Source: a virus. From it: a stretch of 64,000 bases of DNA. Both the position numbers and the translations under genes were made by a program. Under the pieces are notes generated by a model. That model had not been told where the DNA came from and did no database searches. It saw only the letters and a program-made list of their open reading frames with translations. This document shows, piece after piece, positions 33,114 to 42,800 of the stretch (the stretch's first letter is position 1; each line of letters starts with the position of its first letter). The DNA is taken from IMG/VR virus record IMGVR_UViG_3300025645_000038, positions 1 through 64,000 of that record. One strand, 5' to 3'.

Positions 33114-34088
33114 ATGTTTAAAAGACTCGACCCAAGAGACATCAATATAACACCTTTTAAGGTTTACAAAGAGTTTACTGTAACCAATACAGATAGTGGT
33201 AGTGGAGTCTATGGTTTTAGAGCAATCAGTTCAAGTCTACATAACTTCGATACAGATACATCATCAAAAACTACTTTTGATTCAGCTAGCTTTTATCATA
33301 TACCGACTTGGTTTATGATTAATCATATGTATTACAGAGATACTGAAAATAACTTTAATAACTTTGGTCAGAATAATGGTAAACAATATAGGTTATTACA
33401 ACCATCAGCTTCCATAATTTCAGTATCTAAAGATTTATATGGTGAGAGGATAAAGCCAGGTTCAATAACTCTAACTGATGACAGTGGTGCATCAACCCTA
33501 ACAATAAAAGACGATAGAAATGGTAATCTATATGATAATGCATTTTCATCAAGTTTTGCTACATTTGCTTCAGGTGGATTTGCTGATTCGGATATTGTAA
33601 AATCAACAGGAAGTTTTGTTGGAAATGTTTTTTATGAACAAGGTGTTTTAGTATTTACAAATACAGGTTCAAGATTTGTAGATATAGGAACTAAAACAGG
33701 CACAGATGGGTATAGTTTAAAATATAAAGCTCAAATAACAATAAGAGAACACTCTTACACTTGTGTAATCGGAGAAGGTGAATACAATGGAACTATGAAT
33801 ATATCAGCTACTAAAGAAAGAAGTGGCAGCATCTCCGTATCAGGTTCTGAAAGTCATAAACTCTTTCCTCCTGGTCACGCTACATTTCAATCAGGTTCTT
33901 ACAGACATAGTTACGAAGCAACAAACACCTATAATAATTTTGTAACACATTCTGAATTTCAACCATATATCACTAAAGTTGGTTTATATAATGATTTTAA
34001 CGAACTTATTGCTGTAGGACAACTTTCTAATCCTGTAAAAAATGAAAAAGAATTATCTTTAGCTATAAACGTAAGGTTTGATGTATAA
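33114..34088 (+). CDS. tail structural protein, paralogue B, 324 aa
   Basis: RBS GGGAG. The N terminus MFKRLDPRDINITPFKVYKE is followed by Ser/Gly-rich beta sequence. The C-terminal YITKVGLYNDFNELIAVGQL plus SNPVKNEKELSLAINVRFDV aligns with the upstream paralogue. The central TLTDDSGASTLTIKDDRNGN matches LKLIDDSGATTNPTVNQGG there. A tandem-duplicated structural pair. Confidence 0.75.
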   Translation: MFKRLDPRDINITPFKVYKEFTVTNTDSGSGVYGFRAISSSLHNFDTDTSSKTTFDSASFYHIPTWFMINHMYYRDTENNFNNFGQNNGKQYRLLQPSASIISVSKDLYGERIKPGSITLTDDSGASTLTIKDDRNGNLYDNAFSSSFATFASGGFADSDIVKSTGSFVGNVFYEQGVLVFTNTGSRFVDIGTKTGTDGYSLKYKAQITIREHSYTCVIGEGEYNGTMNISATKERSGSISVSGSESHKLFPPGHATFQSGSYRHSYEATNTYNNFVTHSEFQPYITKVGLYNDFNELIAVGQLSNPVKNEKELSLAINVRFDV

Positions 34089-34810
34089 TGGGTAAGTTTA
34101 AGAAAATGATGGAAGTGACATCCAACGTAGGTGGATACAGTGCTGATGAAGGAGAACCAGACACAGGTTTTATCAGAGGTGATAAAGAAAGAGTATTGGG
34201 TGGATTAGCTGGAAAACCTGAACCTTGGTTTGATAGAGGTGGTTACAAGCAGGTTGAATTTCCTAAAGCTGACTACATATATGGTAAAGGTGAAGAAGAG
34301 GATTATGCTGTAATAAAGACTGCTTATGTATCTCAGATAAACAAAGACTTCGAAGCACATTTTGATAGTTGGGAAAATTGGATAGCTGATGAAGACTTCC
34401 AACCACAAAATACTGAAAAACTAAACGACTCAAAATATAGGAAGGTTATGAATAACTTATTATTAGAAAGGATAGACTACTTAGATTTAGCAACAACTTT
34501 GGTAAAACAATATGGACTAAAATCTAAGGTAAAGTTTGGTAGTGGAAAAGATATGGGAGAGTATGTACCTGAAACCGATACTGTAACTCTAAGAAGGTCT
34601 TACCCAAATGTAAAAGAGTTTCTGATGACTATACTACACGAAATAGGACATGCACTTGATGCTAAAAGATTAGGAGTCAGAAAGTATATAAAGAAGTATA
34701 CACAAGCTGGAACAATGGCTACATATCAAGGATTAGACCCGCATGATGATAATAAATGGGAAGAGAAGGCTGAAAGGTTTGCTAGAAAAGAATTATCAAA
34801 ATGGTTGTAA
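34088..34810 (+). CDS. zinc metallopeptidase-like protein, 240 aa
   Basis: Residues 181-192 read TILHEIGHALDA, a complete HExxH zinc-protease motif (His184, Glu185, His188). A Glu in WEEKAERFARKEL (225-229) could be the third ligand, as in gluzincins. The N-terminal half is unlike known protease domains. It is coupled by one-base overlap to the tail genes, suggesting a virion-associated or assembly-processing protease. Substrate unknown. Confidence 0.8.
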   Translation: MGKFKKMMEVTSNVGGYSADEGEPDTGFIRGDKERVLGGLAGKPEPWFDRGGYKQVEFPKADYIYGKGEEEDYAVIKTAYVSQINKDFEAHFDSWENWIADEDFQPQNTEKLNDSKYRKVMNNLLLERIDYLDLATTLVKQYGLKSKVKFGSGKDMGEYVPETDTVTLRRSYPNVKEFLMTILHEIGHALDAKRLGVRKYIKKYTQAGTMATYQGLDPHDDNKWEEKAERFARKELSKWL

Positions 34811-35008
34811 ATAAATTCGTATAATACTTTTTTTCTGTATATATATTACTATGTTAACATACAATTAGGTTTTAAAAAATTCTATTAGGTTTTTTAATAA
34901 GAAATCTTTGCCCTGTTTTTTAAAACTTTAATTAAATATTAACTAATAAGCAATAAGCAATTAACTAATAAGCTTAAGCTATTAAGCTATTAAATAAGTT
35001 TTAAATAT
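34811..35008 (+). repeat. AT-rich intergenic region with short direct repeats
   Basis: 198 nt with no gene. ATTAGGTTTT occurs twice (about 34865 and 34885). TTAACTAATAAGC-like units recur between about 34935 and 34975, followed by AAGCTATT twice. A TATAAT lies at 34820-34825. It separates the tail genes from the replication/recombination genes; candidate roles are promoter region or replication origin. Confidence 0.5.
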
Positions 35009-35362
35009 ATGAAATCAAGAAGTGCCAAGAATAAAGGTAAGAGACTTCAGAATAACGTAAGAGATCTTTTACTAGAAACATTCAATCAGTTAGAGCCCGA
35101 TGATGTTCGTTCAGCTATAATGGGTGAACAAGGAGAAGATATCAAATTATCTCCAGCGGCTAGAAAACTAATCCCTTACTCATTCGAATGTAAAAATCAA
35201 GAAGCATTAAATATATGGTCATCCCTACAACAAGCTGAAGAAAATAGTGGTGATTACGATCCTGTCTTGATATTTAAAAGAAACAGAAGTAAAACTTATG
35301 CAGTTATCAACATAGAAAAATTTATAGAACTAATCAATGAAAATAATAAATCTTCTCAATAG
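35009..35362 (+). CDS. PD-(D/E)XK nuclease, putative Holliday-junction resolvase-like
   Basis: 117 aa. KNKGKRLQNNVRDLLLE (helix with basic start), GEQGEDIKLSPAARKLIPYS with the acidic Asp, and FECKNQEA with the E-x-K pair match the nuclease core; the last strand is DPVLIFKRNRSKTYAVINI. Such small phage enzymes cut branched or repair DNA. It heads the replication/recombination island. No clear RBS, and a 26-nt overlap with the primase gene. Confidence 0.75.
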   Translation: MKSRSAKNKGKRLQNNVRDLLLETFNQLEPDDVRSAIMGEQGEDIKLSPAARKLIPYSFECKNQEALNIWSSLQQAEENSGDYDPVLIFKRNRSKTYAVINIEKFIELINENNKSSQ

Positions 35363-36278
35363 AGTTATAGGAAATCACGGTAGACGACTCAAGAAATCAA
35401 ATGAGTATATGTTTTGGTCACCATTCATCTCACATCACAAACCTAAACTCCAAATAAACACACAAACACAGAAATGGCATTGTTGGGTATCCAATCAAGG
35501 TGGTCACAATCTATTTCAGTTATTTAAGAAGTTAAAAGCTAGTAGAGAACAATTTGATGAACTATCAGACATAGTAGGAAAGCCCAAATCACTATCATCA
35601 AAATATGAGAAAAACAAGCAAAAAGATATAGTAAGATTGCCGAATGAATTTAAACCACTTTGGAAAGATGATGTTAGTATTATAAAAAAACATGCTATGG
35701 CTTATCTAAATAGTAGAGGCATTAAAATAATTGATATCATAAGATATGGTATGGGTTATTGTGAGGAAGGTTTATATGCTAATAGGATAATCGTACCATC
35801 TTACAGTTCAGATGGAGATTTAAATTACTTTGTTGGTAGAGATATCTATGGTGGCGGCTTTAAATATAAGAATCCACCTGTATCTAAGGATGTTATAGGA
35901 TTTGATTTATTTATTAATTGGAATGAACCGATTGTATTATGTGAGGGAGTATTTGATGCTATAGCAATCAGAAGAAACGCTATCCCTCTTTTTGGTAAAA
36001 CCATACCAAAATCATTAATGAAAAAAATATACGAAAAACAAGTTAAACAGATATATATATTATTAGATAGTGATGCTATTTCAGATTCTATAAAAATGAC
36101 AGATAATCTGATGAAGAATGGTATCAATGTTTATTACGTTAATCTTTCAGAGGAAGATCCTTCTGATATGGGATTTAAAAAAGTTATTAATCTTATAAAA
36201 GAAACCGAACAAACTTCTTTCTCTGATTTGATGAGGATGAAACTACATGGCAAAACAAAAAAATATATGGAAATTTAA
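35337..36278 (+). CDS. DNA primase, DnaG/T4 gp61-like
   Basis: 313 aa. A TOPRIM domain is clear: EPIVLCEGVFDAIAI (197-211, catalytic Glu203), then ILLDSDAISD (241-250, DxD). Upstream, RGIKIIDIIRYGMGYCEEG and ANRIIVPSYSSDGDLNYFVGRD (149-170) match the DnaG core. The N-terminal zinc-finger region (FWSPFISHHKPKLQI ... WHCWVSNQGGHNL) keeps the shape but has Ser where two Cys ligands are expected. The product makes RNA primers with the replicative helicase. Confidence 0.88.
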   Translation: MKIINLLNRVIGNHGRRLKKSNEYMFWSPFISHHKPKLQINTQTQKWHCWVSNQGGHNLFQLFKKLKASREQFDELSDIVGKPKSLSSKYEKNKQKDIVRLPNEFKPLWKDDVSIIKKHAMAYLNSRGIKIIDIIRYGMGYCEEGLYANRIIVPSYSSDGDLNYFVGRDIYGGGFKYKNPPVSKDVIGFDLFINWNEPIVLCEGVFDAIAIRRNAIPLFGKTIPKSLMKKIYEKQVKQIYILLDSDAISDSIKMTDNLMKNGINVYYVNLSEEDPSDMGFKKVINLIKETEQTSFSDLMRMKLHGKTKKYMEI

Positions 36279-36468
36279 TGATGAGGAATGGAAAATCCAC
36301 ATTACTGATGTCGAGCTTTTTGAACAGACAAAGAAAAAATTTGATTTGGGAAATTCTGTCACTATTTATTATGAAAGTGGCAGTTTATCCGAAGAAACAT
36401 CTTGGGATATAATAGTACCAAATAGCAAAATTAATAAAGTCAAAAAATTCATAAAGGATAATACTTGA
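36247..36468 (+). CDS. small hypothetical protein, 73 aa
   Basis: Start overlaps the primase gene by 32 nt, RBS GAGG. Begins MAKQKNIWKFNDEEWKIHIT, mixed alpha/beta, ends KKFIKDNT. Its TGA overlaps the TTG start of the next gene (TTGA). Function unknown; position suggests a replication accessory factor. Confidence 0.6.
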   Translation: MAKQKNIWKFNDEEWKIHITDVELFEQTKKKFDLGNSVTIYYESGSLSEETSWDIIVPNSKINKVKKFIKDNT

Positions 36469-39400
36469 TTAAAGAAAATGTTGTAAAAGTACCTTTTCGT
36501 AAATTAAAGCACATTCATCATATATCTGATATCCAAATCAGAAATTTAAAGCGACATAAAGAATATGAAGAAGTCTTTGAGCGTACATACGAAGAAGTAA
36601 AAAAACATAAAGATAATGCCGTAGTCTATATCGGTGGTGATATAGCTCATTCAAAAACCGAAATGTCGCCTGAATTAGTCGATCAGCTTTCTCGTTTATT
36701 TAAGAATCTTTCTGATATCTGTCCTACGATATTAATCGCAGGTAATCACGATTGTAACTTAAATAACATATCGAGAATGGATGTTCTTACTCCTATAGTA
36801 AATAACTTACAGCACCCCAACTTACATTATTTAAAGAATAGTGGCGTGTATAAATGTGCCGATGTAAAGTTTGTCGTATGGGATGTGTGGGAAAAAGAAG
36901 ACGATTATATTGAGGCTAAAGATGTTGAAGGTGATACTAAAGTAGTTCTGTTTCATGGAACAGTTGATAAGTCAGAAACGGACTTGGGATTCAAACTGCC
37001 ATCTGATGTAAATATATCCAAGTTCAAAGGTTACGATATGGGATTGCTAGGTGACATCCACAAAAGACAGCATCTCAATAAAGAGGAAACCATTTCTTAT
37101 TGCGGTTCATTGGTTCAACAGAATCATGGAGAGGGATTAAGTCATGGTTATTTATTGTGGGATGTTCCTAAGAGAACTTCTGAGTACATAGAAGTACCGA
37201 ATGACTACGGCTATTATACGATAAACATAGATGATGGTAAGGTACCTGATTGTCCTGATATACCACAAAAGGCTAGATTAAGAGTTAGAGTAGCTAACAC
37301 CACACCATCACAACTAAAGAAAGCTATGAGTCTTATTCATAGTAAATATGGAATCAAAGAAGTATCTGTTACAAAGACAGACTCTATATACTCTACAGAT
37401 AAGGTTAGAGGACAACACATAGCAGTTGGTAACATAAGAGATGCTGATTATCAGTTCAACCTAATAGATGAATACCTAAAAACAAATCACTTCGTAGATG
37501 ATGCTACTCTGATTGATATCAAAAAGATAAACGAAGAGTTAAATGGTAGATTACCTGAAGATGATGTGAATAGAGGTGTGAACTGGCAAGTCAAGAAGTT
37601 AGAGTTTGATAATATGTTTTCTTATGGGGAGGGTAACATAGTTGACTTTACTAAACTAAATGGTATTGTTGGTTTGTTTGCTCCAAATGCTCAAGGTAAA
37701 TCTTCTTTATTAGATACTCTTTCTTTCTGTCTATTCGATAGGTCTTCAAGAGCTTACAAAGCAATCAATGTTCTTAACAATAAAAAGGATTGGTTTAGTT
37801 GTAAAGCTACATTAGAGGTTGAGGGTGTAGAATACTTTATAGAAAGAAATGCTAAAAAACAATCAAATGGTCATGTTAAGGTCAATGTAGATTTCTATAC
37901 TTATGATGATGCTAATGAAAAAGTATCTTTAAATGGTGACCAACGAAGAACTACAGATGTAAATATCCGTAAGTTAATAGGAACTTATGATGACTTTATA
38001 ATGACAGCACTTTCTCTACAAACAAACTCAACTGTATTTATTGATAAGACACAAAAAGAAAGAAAAGACTTACTTGCACAATTTATGGGTATTGGTGTAT
38101 TTGACCAACTTTATAATTTAGCTAGTGATGAGATACACGATGTCCAATCTCTACTAAAATCTTTTAGAGATAATAACTACGATACAGATTTAGCTCAGAT
38201 AAAAGAAAGTCTAACTGATTTTAGAAAAGAGTCAAGAGAGTTAACTGCAACTAAAAAAGAAATGGTTGCTGATAAAAAGAAGTCTGATAGAAAGATTATA
38301 AGTCTTACTAAGAAACTCAAAAAGGTTGATGATACTGTTGGTAGCTTAGATGAATTAGAAGAAAGAAAATCTTCTCTTAATAATAGTCTAGCTTCTACAG
38401 ATGAAAAGTTTGGTAAACTTAAAACACTTTCTGAACAACACAAGGTTGAAGAAACTGAACTAACTGAAAAGATAAATATCTTTAAAGAAAATGAAGTAGA
38501 TAAAAAGTTTGCTCAGTTTGAACAATATAGTTTAGAAAAATCAAATCATCAGATAGAGATAGACAAACTAAAGATTGAAGTTCAACATAAGTTAGAAAAG
38601 ATTGAAAAGCTAGGTAACTTAGAACACGATCCTAATTGTGATTATTGTATGAGTAATCCTTTTACATTGGATGCTATAGAGACAAGAGAAAAACTGAATG
38701 AAGATAAAACTTTAGCAGATACTTTTCTAAAGAAGTCATCTGAATTAGAAACTATTATAAATGGTTTATCTCACATTACAGCACATAAAGAACAGATGGA
38801 TTCTTGTATAAGTGATTTTAATTTATTGACTTCCAATATTAGTAAAGTAGATAGTGAACAGAAACTAACTACAGAAAAGAAAAAGAATCTTATAAGTCAA
38901 TTAGCTATTATTGAAGATAAGATTAATCTTTATCATGAACAAGAAAAGGATATTTTGTTTAACAAAGACTTACACAACTCTATTGATGCTGAACAAAATG
39001 ATTCTGATAGATTAGAGAATGATATAGAAGAGTTAGATAAAAAGTTACAATCTGTAAATGGTGAAATAAAAGTATTAGAAACTAATCGTAGAAACATAAT
39101 GTCTAATATCAAAAAGGTAGAGGAATTAGAAGGTAAGTATGCTGCTTATCAATATTATATGGATGCTATCAAGAGAGATGGTATACCTTACGAACTAATA
39201 TCTAAAGCTCTACCGACTATCGAAGGTGCCGTAAATGATATACTTGCACAAATTGTAGACTTTTCTATGATATTAGAAATGGATGGTAAGAATATAAATT
39301 GTTACATAGTGTATGATGATGATAATGTATGGCCTCTTGAATTAAGTAGCGGCATGGAACGATTTATCTCCTCTCTAGCTATGCGTGTGGGATTGATAAA

Positions 39401-39620
39401 TGTTTCTAACTTACCAGCTGCTAACTTCTTAGCAATCGATGAAGGTTGGGGAACTATGGATTCAGACAATTTAAACTCAGTTTATAATCTGTTTCAGTAT
39501 TTAAAAACTCAGTTTCAATTTACAATGATTGTTTCTCATATAGATTCTATGAGAGATGCTGTGGATACTTTATTAGAAATTAAGAAAGAAGATAAGTTTT
39601 CTAACGTATCTTTTGACTAG
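36465..39620 (+). CDS. fused SbcD-SbcC (T4 gp47-gp46) exonuclease, 1051 aa
   Basis: TTG start. The N-terminal third is a Mre11/SbcD calcineurin-like nuclease: HHISDIQIRN (18-27), YIGGDIAHS (55-63), IAGNHDC (91-97), VLFHGT, LLGDIHKR. The C-terminal two thirds is a Rad50/SbcC ATPase: LFAPNAQGKSSLLDT (Walker A near 404-418), long coiled coils, a zinc hook CDYC (725-728), signature-like LSSGMERFISSLAM and Walker B NFLAIDEGWG (about 987). T4 encodes these as separate genes 47 and 46. No stop or frameshift separates the halves. The complex resects DNA for recombination-dependent replication. Confidence 0.95.
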   Translation: MIKENVVKVPFRKLKHIHHISDIQIRNLKRHKEYEEVFERTYEEVKKHKDNAVVYIGGDIAHSKTEMSPELVDQLSRLFKNLSDICPTILIAGNHDCNLNNISRMDVLTPIVNNLQHPNLHYLKNSGVYKCADVKFVVWDVWEKEDDYIEAKDVEGDTKVVLFHGTVDKSETDLGFKLPSDVNISKFKGYDMGLLGDIHKRQHLNKEETISYCGSLVQQNHGEGLSHGYLLWDVPKRTSEYIEVPNDYGYYTINIDDGKVPDCPDIPQKARLRVRVANTTPSQLKKAMSLIHSKYGIKEVSVTKTDSIYSTDKVRGQHIAVGNIRDADYQFNLIDEYLKTNHFVDDATLIDIKKINEELNGRLPEDDVNRGVNWQVKKLEFDNMFSYGEGNIVDFTKLNGIVGLFAPNAQGKSSLLDTLSFCLFDRSSRAYKAINVLNNKKDWFSCKATLEVEGVEYFIERNAKKQSNGHVKVNVDFYTYDDANEKVSLNGDQRRTTDVNIRKLIGTYDDFIMTALSLQTNSTVFIDKTQKERKDLLAQFMGIGVFDQLYNLASDEIHDVQSLLKSFRDNNYDTDLAQIKESLTDFRKESRELTATKKEMVADKKKSDRKIISLTKKLKKVDDTVGSLDELEERKSSLNNSLASTDEKFGKLKTLSEQHKVEETELTEKINIFKENEVDKKFAQFEQYSLEKSNHQIEIDKLKIEVQHKLEKIEKLGNLEHDPNCDYCMSNPFTLDAIETREKLNEDKTLADTFLKKSSELETIINGLSHITAHKEQMDSCISDFNLLTSNISKVDSEQKLTTEKKKNLISQLAIIEDKINLYHEQEKDILFNKDLHNSIDAEQNDSDRLENDIEELDKKLQSVNGEIKVLETNRRNIMSNIKKVEELEGKYAAYQYYMDAIKRDGIPYELISKALPTIEGAVNDILAQIVDFSMILEMDGKNINCYIVYDDDNVWPLELSSGMERFISSLAMRVGLINVSNLPAANFLAIDEGWGTMDSDNLNSVYNLFQYLKTQFQFTMIVSHIDSMRDAVDTLLEIKKEDKFSNVSFD

Positions 39621-39771
39621 ACAATAAGTTCTTAGGTTTTTCTCCCCCTCGTTTAAGTCTTAGTATATGCTGATTAAGTACAGCACTCATAGTAGTGCTT
39701 TCTTCTTTAGCATATACTCTAAACCAATCCATTAGGTTTTCTTCTATAGTAAAAGAATATTTCTTTTTCAT
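39601..39771 (-). CDS. ribbon-helix-helix DNA-binding protein, 56 aa
   Basis: Minus strand, convergent with and overlapping the end of the SbcDC gene by 20 nt. The start at 39771 (MKKKYSFTIEENLMDWFRVY) has GGAG 9 nt upstream, favouring it over ATG 39786. A beta strand (KYSFTIEE), helix (LMDWFRVYAKEES) and second helix (MSAVLNQHILRLKRG) match the MetJ/Arc-type ribbon-helix-helix fold. The only convincing minus-strand gene in the window. It may bind the palindrome at 39825-39845. Confidence 0.72.
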   Translation of the reverse strand: MKKKYSFTIEENLMDWFRVYAKEESTTMSAVLNQHILRLKRGGEKPKNLLSSQKIR

Positions 39772-39824
39772 ACCGATAATCTCCATATTTTGTACATATA
39801 ATAAATATTAAAATAATTAAGTTA

Positions 39825-39845
39825 TGATATTTATTAATGATATCA
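39825..39845. promoter_or_regulatory. palindromic late-promoter-like site between RHH and fibre genes
   Basis: TGATAT/ATATCA arms enclose TTATTAATG; the site contains ATATTTATTAATGA (39827-39840). Read on the minus strand it gives TAATAAATA, similar to the T4 late box TATAAATA. It is placed for control of the fibre gene and possibly autoregulation by the RHH protein. Confidence 0.45.
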
Positions 39846-39864
39846 AAATATAGGAAAATCATTA

Positions 39865-42800
39865 ATGGCCATCGTAAAAAGATTCAATAGATTACTTGGA
39901 CTTGAAAAAATAGATGTATTGGTAGATGAGAAGGATAAATCCAGACACATCATAATATCCGATATGCCAGAAAGTCTGCCTCAAGGTAAGAGTTCCTTTC
40001 TTATAGAGGTTTCTCCTTACATGAGAAAAGGAATCGAGCTTCAAATAGACTTTATCGACTCAAAAGGTAATAGTATCTATGTTGAACCCGTATCTAATTA
40101 TTTAGAGGGAACATCAAGAACTGTATCTGTAGAGGTTTACAACACAGTAGCACCAGGTGTTGCTACTATGATAATAGTCGGTGAGTTAGAAAGTATACCT
40201 TTAGATGCTGGTAATTTTAGTGATACTCAAGAAGTACCAGATGACTTTAAAGGAGTTTATAATGTAAGACTTACCAAAGAAGTTATAATAAATACAGCAG
40301 AGATAAATGTACAACCTATAAAATTCTATTCATCTCCAAGATTAACTGCAACAGAAAAACGCTTTGGTTCTATGGAGAGAGAAGTTGTTAGTGGAGAAAC
40401 AACATCTTCAGCATTCTCTATTATTGGTAGACCAACTCAACAAGAAGAGTTTTCTATATTTGAATCGAGAGAATCGGAAATAGACTCTCTTGGAGCTGGT
40501 GTTACGGATATAGACGGAGTTCCAAGACCACCTGACGGCGATATAAAAGGTGATGAGGCTGATAAGGAAAGACAAAAAAGACATATAAAGAAAAAAAGTA
40601 TTCGTGCTAGTAGTAGATTTAAAAGGTCAAAAAGGATTAGAAGAAGAAGGTCACCTGAAGAATATCCATACGTATTTACTATAAACGATAGTAATCACGA
40701 ATTTACTACTGAGGAGATAGGTGGTGAAATAAAGTTTTCTAATATTAAAAATGTCTACGATACAAATCAGCTTGATGAAGCAGGATTGGATAGTTCTGTA
40801 TCTTTTAATGTGGTTTCGGATACAAATGATGAAAACTTTCCAACACATTACACAGCATCTATTGCTAAATTAGAAAACAATAAAAGTGCTTATGTGAACA
40901 CACCATTTACAAAACAAGATAAAAATGGTAACTATAGATTACTGCCGATGGAAGCTACTGGTAAAGTTCATTACACCAAAGAACCATCAGCATCATATAG
41001 CATCACAAACATAGTTTCTTACGCAGATGTCACTCTAAGTCATCTTAGAACCTTTTCTGGTGAACTATTTAAAGCTAAAGTTTATGTAAAAGCTGAGGGT
41101 TCTTTTGATGATTACAAATTATTAGCTGAAGTTCCAATAGAATCGCCTGAACTGATGATAAATAACAACTCAGTTGGTATCGGTGAAAGAACAGGATACT
41201 TCGTATCAGACACAGATTTAAATACATATTGGGAAAAGTTTGGTGGGACAAATGGATTGAGTACTGCTACAGCTACATCGACTGCTTCTTTTGATAATAG
41301 TGGTTCGTTAGACTCTGCTATGGTTTCAGGTAGCATATCGTCTTTTACAGACCAAATAAGATTTCAACAAAAGGATGCATATAAATTCAATCTCACAAAA
41401 GGTATTGATTATGACTTATCGTTTAATGCTGTAGGTGAAAAGGGAACTGATGGTAGAGCATTGTTGATGGTTTATGTTTCTGGTTCTTCTTTAAATCAAT
41501 CAAATGAATTACACCACGATGAAAAGGAAGGTTTAGACATAACCGAACCATCTCAGTATGGTAAACGAATGGGTGTGTTGGAAATTGAAGCAGGTGATAA
41601 TGTAAAGAAAGAATTTGGTTTAATACGACATAACTTTAATTCCAACTCAACAGGTGATGCAAAAGTTCAGTTTAGAATTATATCAGGTAAATGGAACTTG
41701 TCAGATATATCTGTAGTACCATCAACCGATACAGGCTTCTCACCATCCTTTGTAAACTTTAAACAAGAACTACCACCTGAGTTGATTCATAAAAGACCAG
41801 AAACTTTAGAGTTCTTGACAGAGTTTTATGATATAAATAATAATTTAGCAGATGAGATAGCTGTAACAACAGGTTCTGTTTTTACAGGTGCTAATATTGT
41901 TATTACAGGTGACGACAATGTGTTATCACATAACTTATTCATCGGTGGTGATACTACAGGTAGTGGTATTCATATGGGTGGAACAAGTTCAACATTACCT
42001 GATGATAACTATTCAGAAGGTGCTACTGGTTCAGGCTTTATTCGTTCATTAGGTTACTTAGGATTTGAAAGTGCTTCTAATGCAGCGTTAGGTGGTAAAA
42101 AAGGATTCATGATTTACAGTGGTTCTGTATTGCCAAATAGTGGAGAGGATTATAAAGGTGTTGGTTTAGAATTAGTTGGAGCTAGCGGTTCATTAAAATT
42201 TAGAACAAGTCCGTCAGTATTCGATGTACAAGCAGATTCATTCTTTGTGGGAAAAACTACATCACAATTTATAAGTGGTTCAGGAGAAAAGATAGAAATA
42301 AGTTCTTCTAACTTTCATTTAGATAATGCTGGTAATGTGGATATGACAGGAACAATTACTGCTCAAGCTGGTAATATAGGTGGTTTTAATATTGAAGATA
42401 GTAAACTAACTGCTGGAATTGGTAATAGTGCTGTTACTATGAGTGGTGCTGACCAATTATTTAGATTTGGTAGTGGTTCACAATTTGATACGACTGCTGT
42501 AGATGGTATTCTATTTGGTAAAGATACGGATGGTAAGTACAAGTTTGCTGTTGGTAAAGGAGACTCTTACATTGTATTTGATGGTACTGCCGTTAACATA
42601 AGGTCAGAAGACATAAACGTTACTGCTTCTGTATTTTCAATCGATGTTGATGTGTTTAAGTTAAGCTCTAATAATTTATTCATAAGTTCTAGTGATGGTG
42701 GTTTTATATCTGCTGGTAATCCTAGACCATCTGGTATAACAGGAACAAGTAAAGGTATCTTTATAAATGGTAGAGATCCTTCTGATACTAAACCAAAGTT

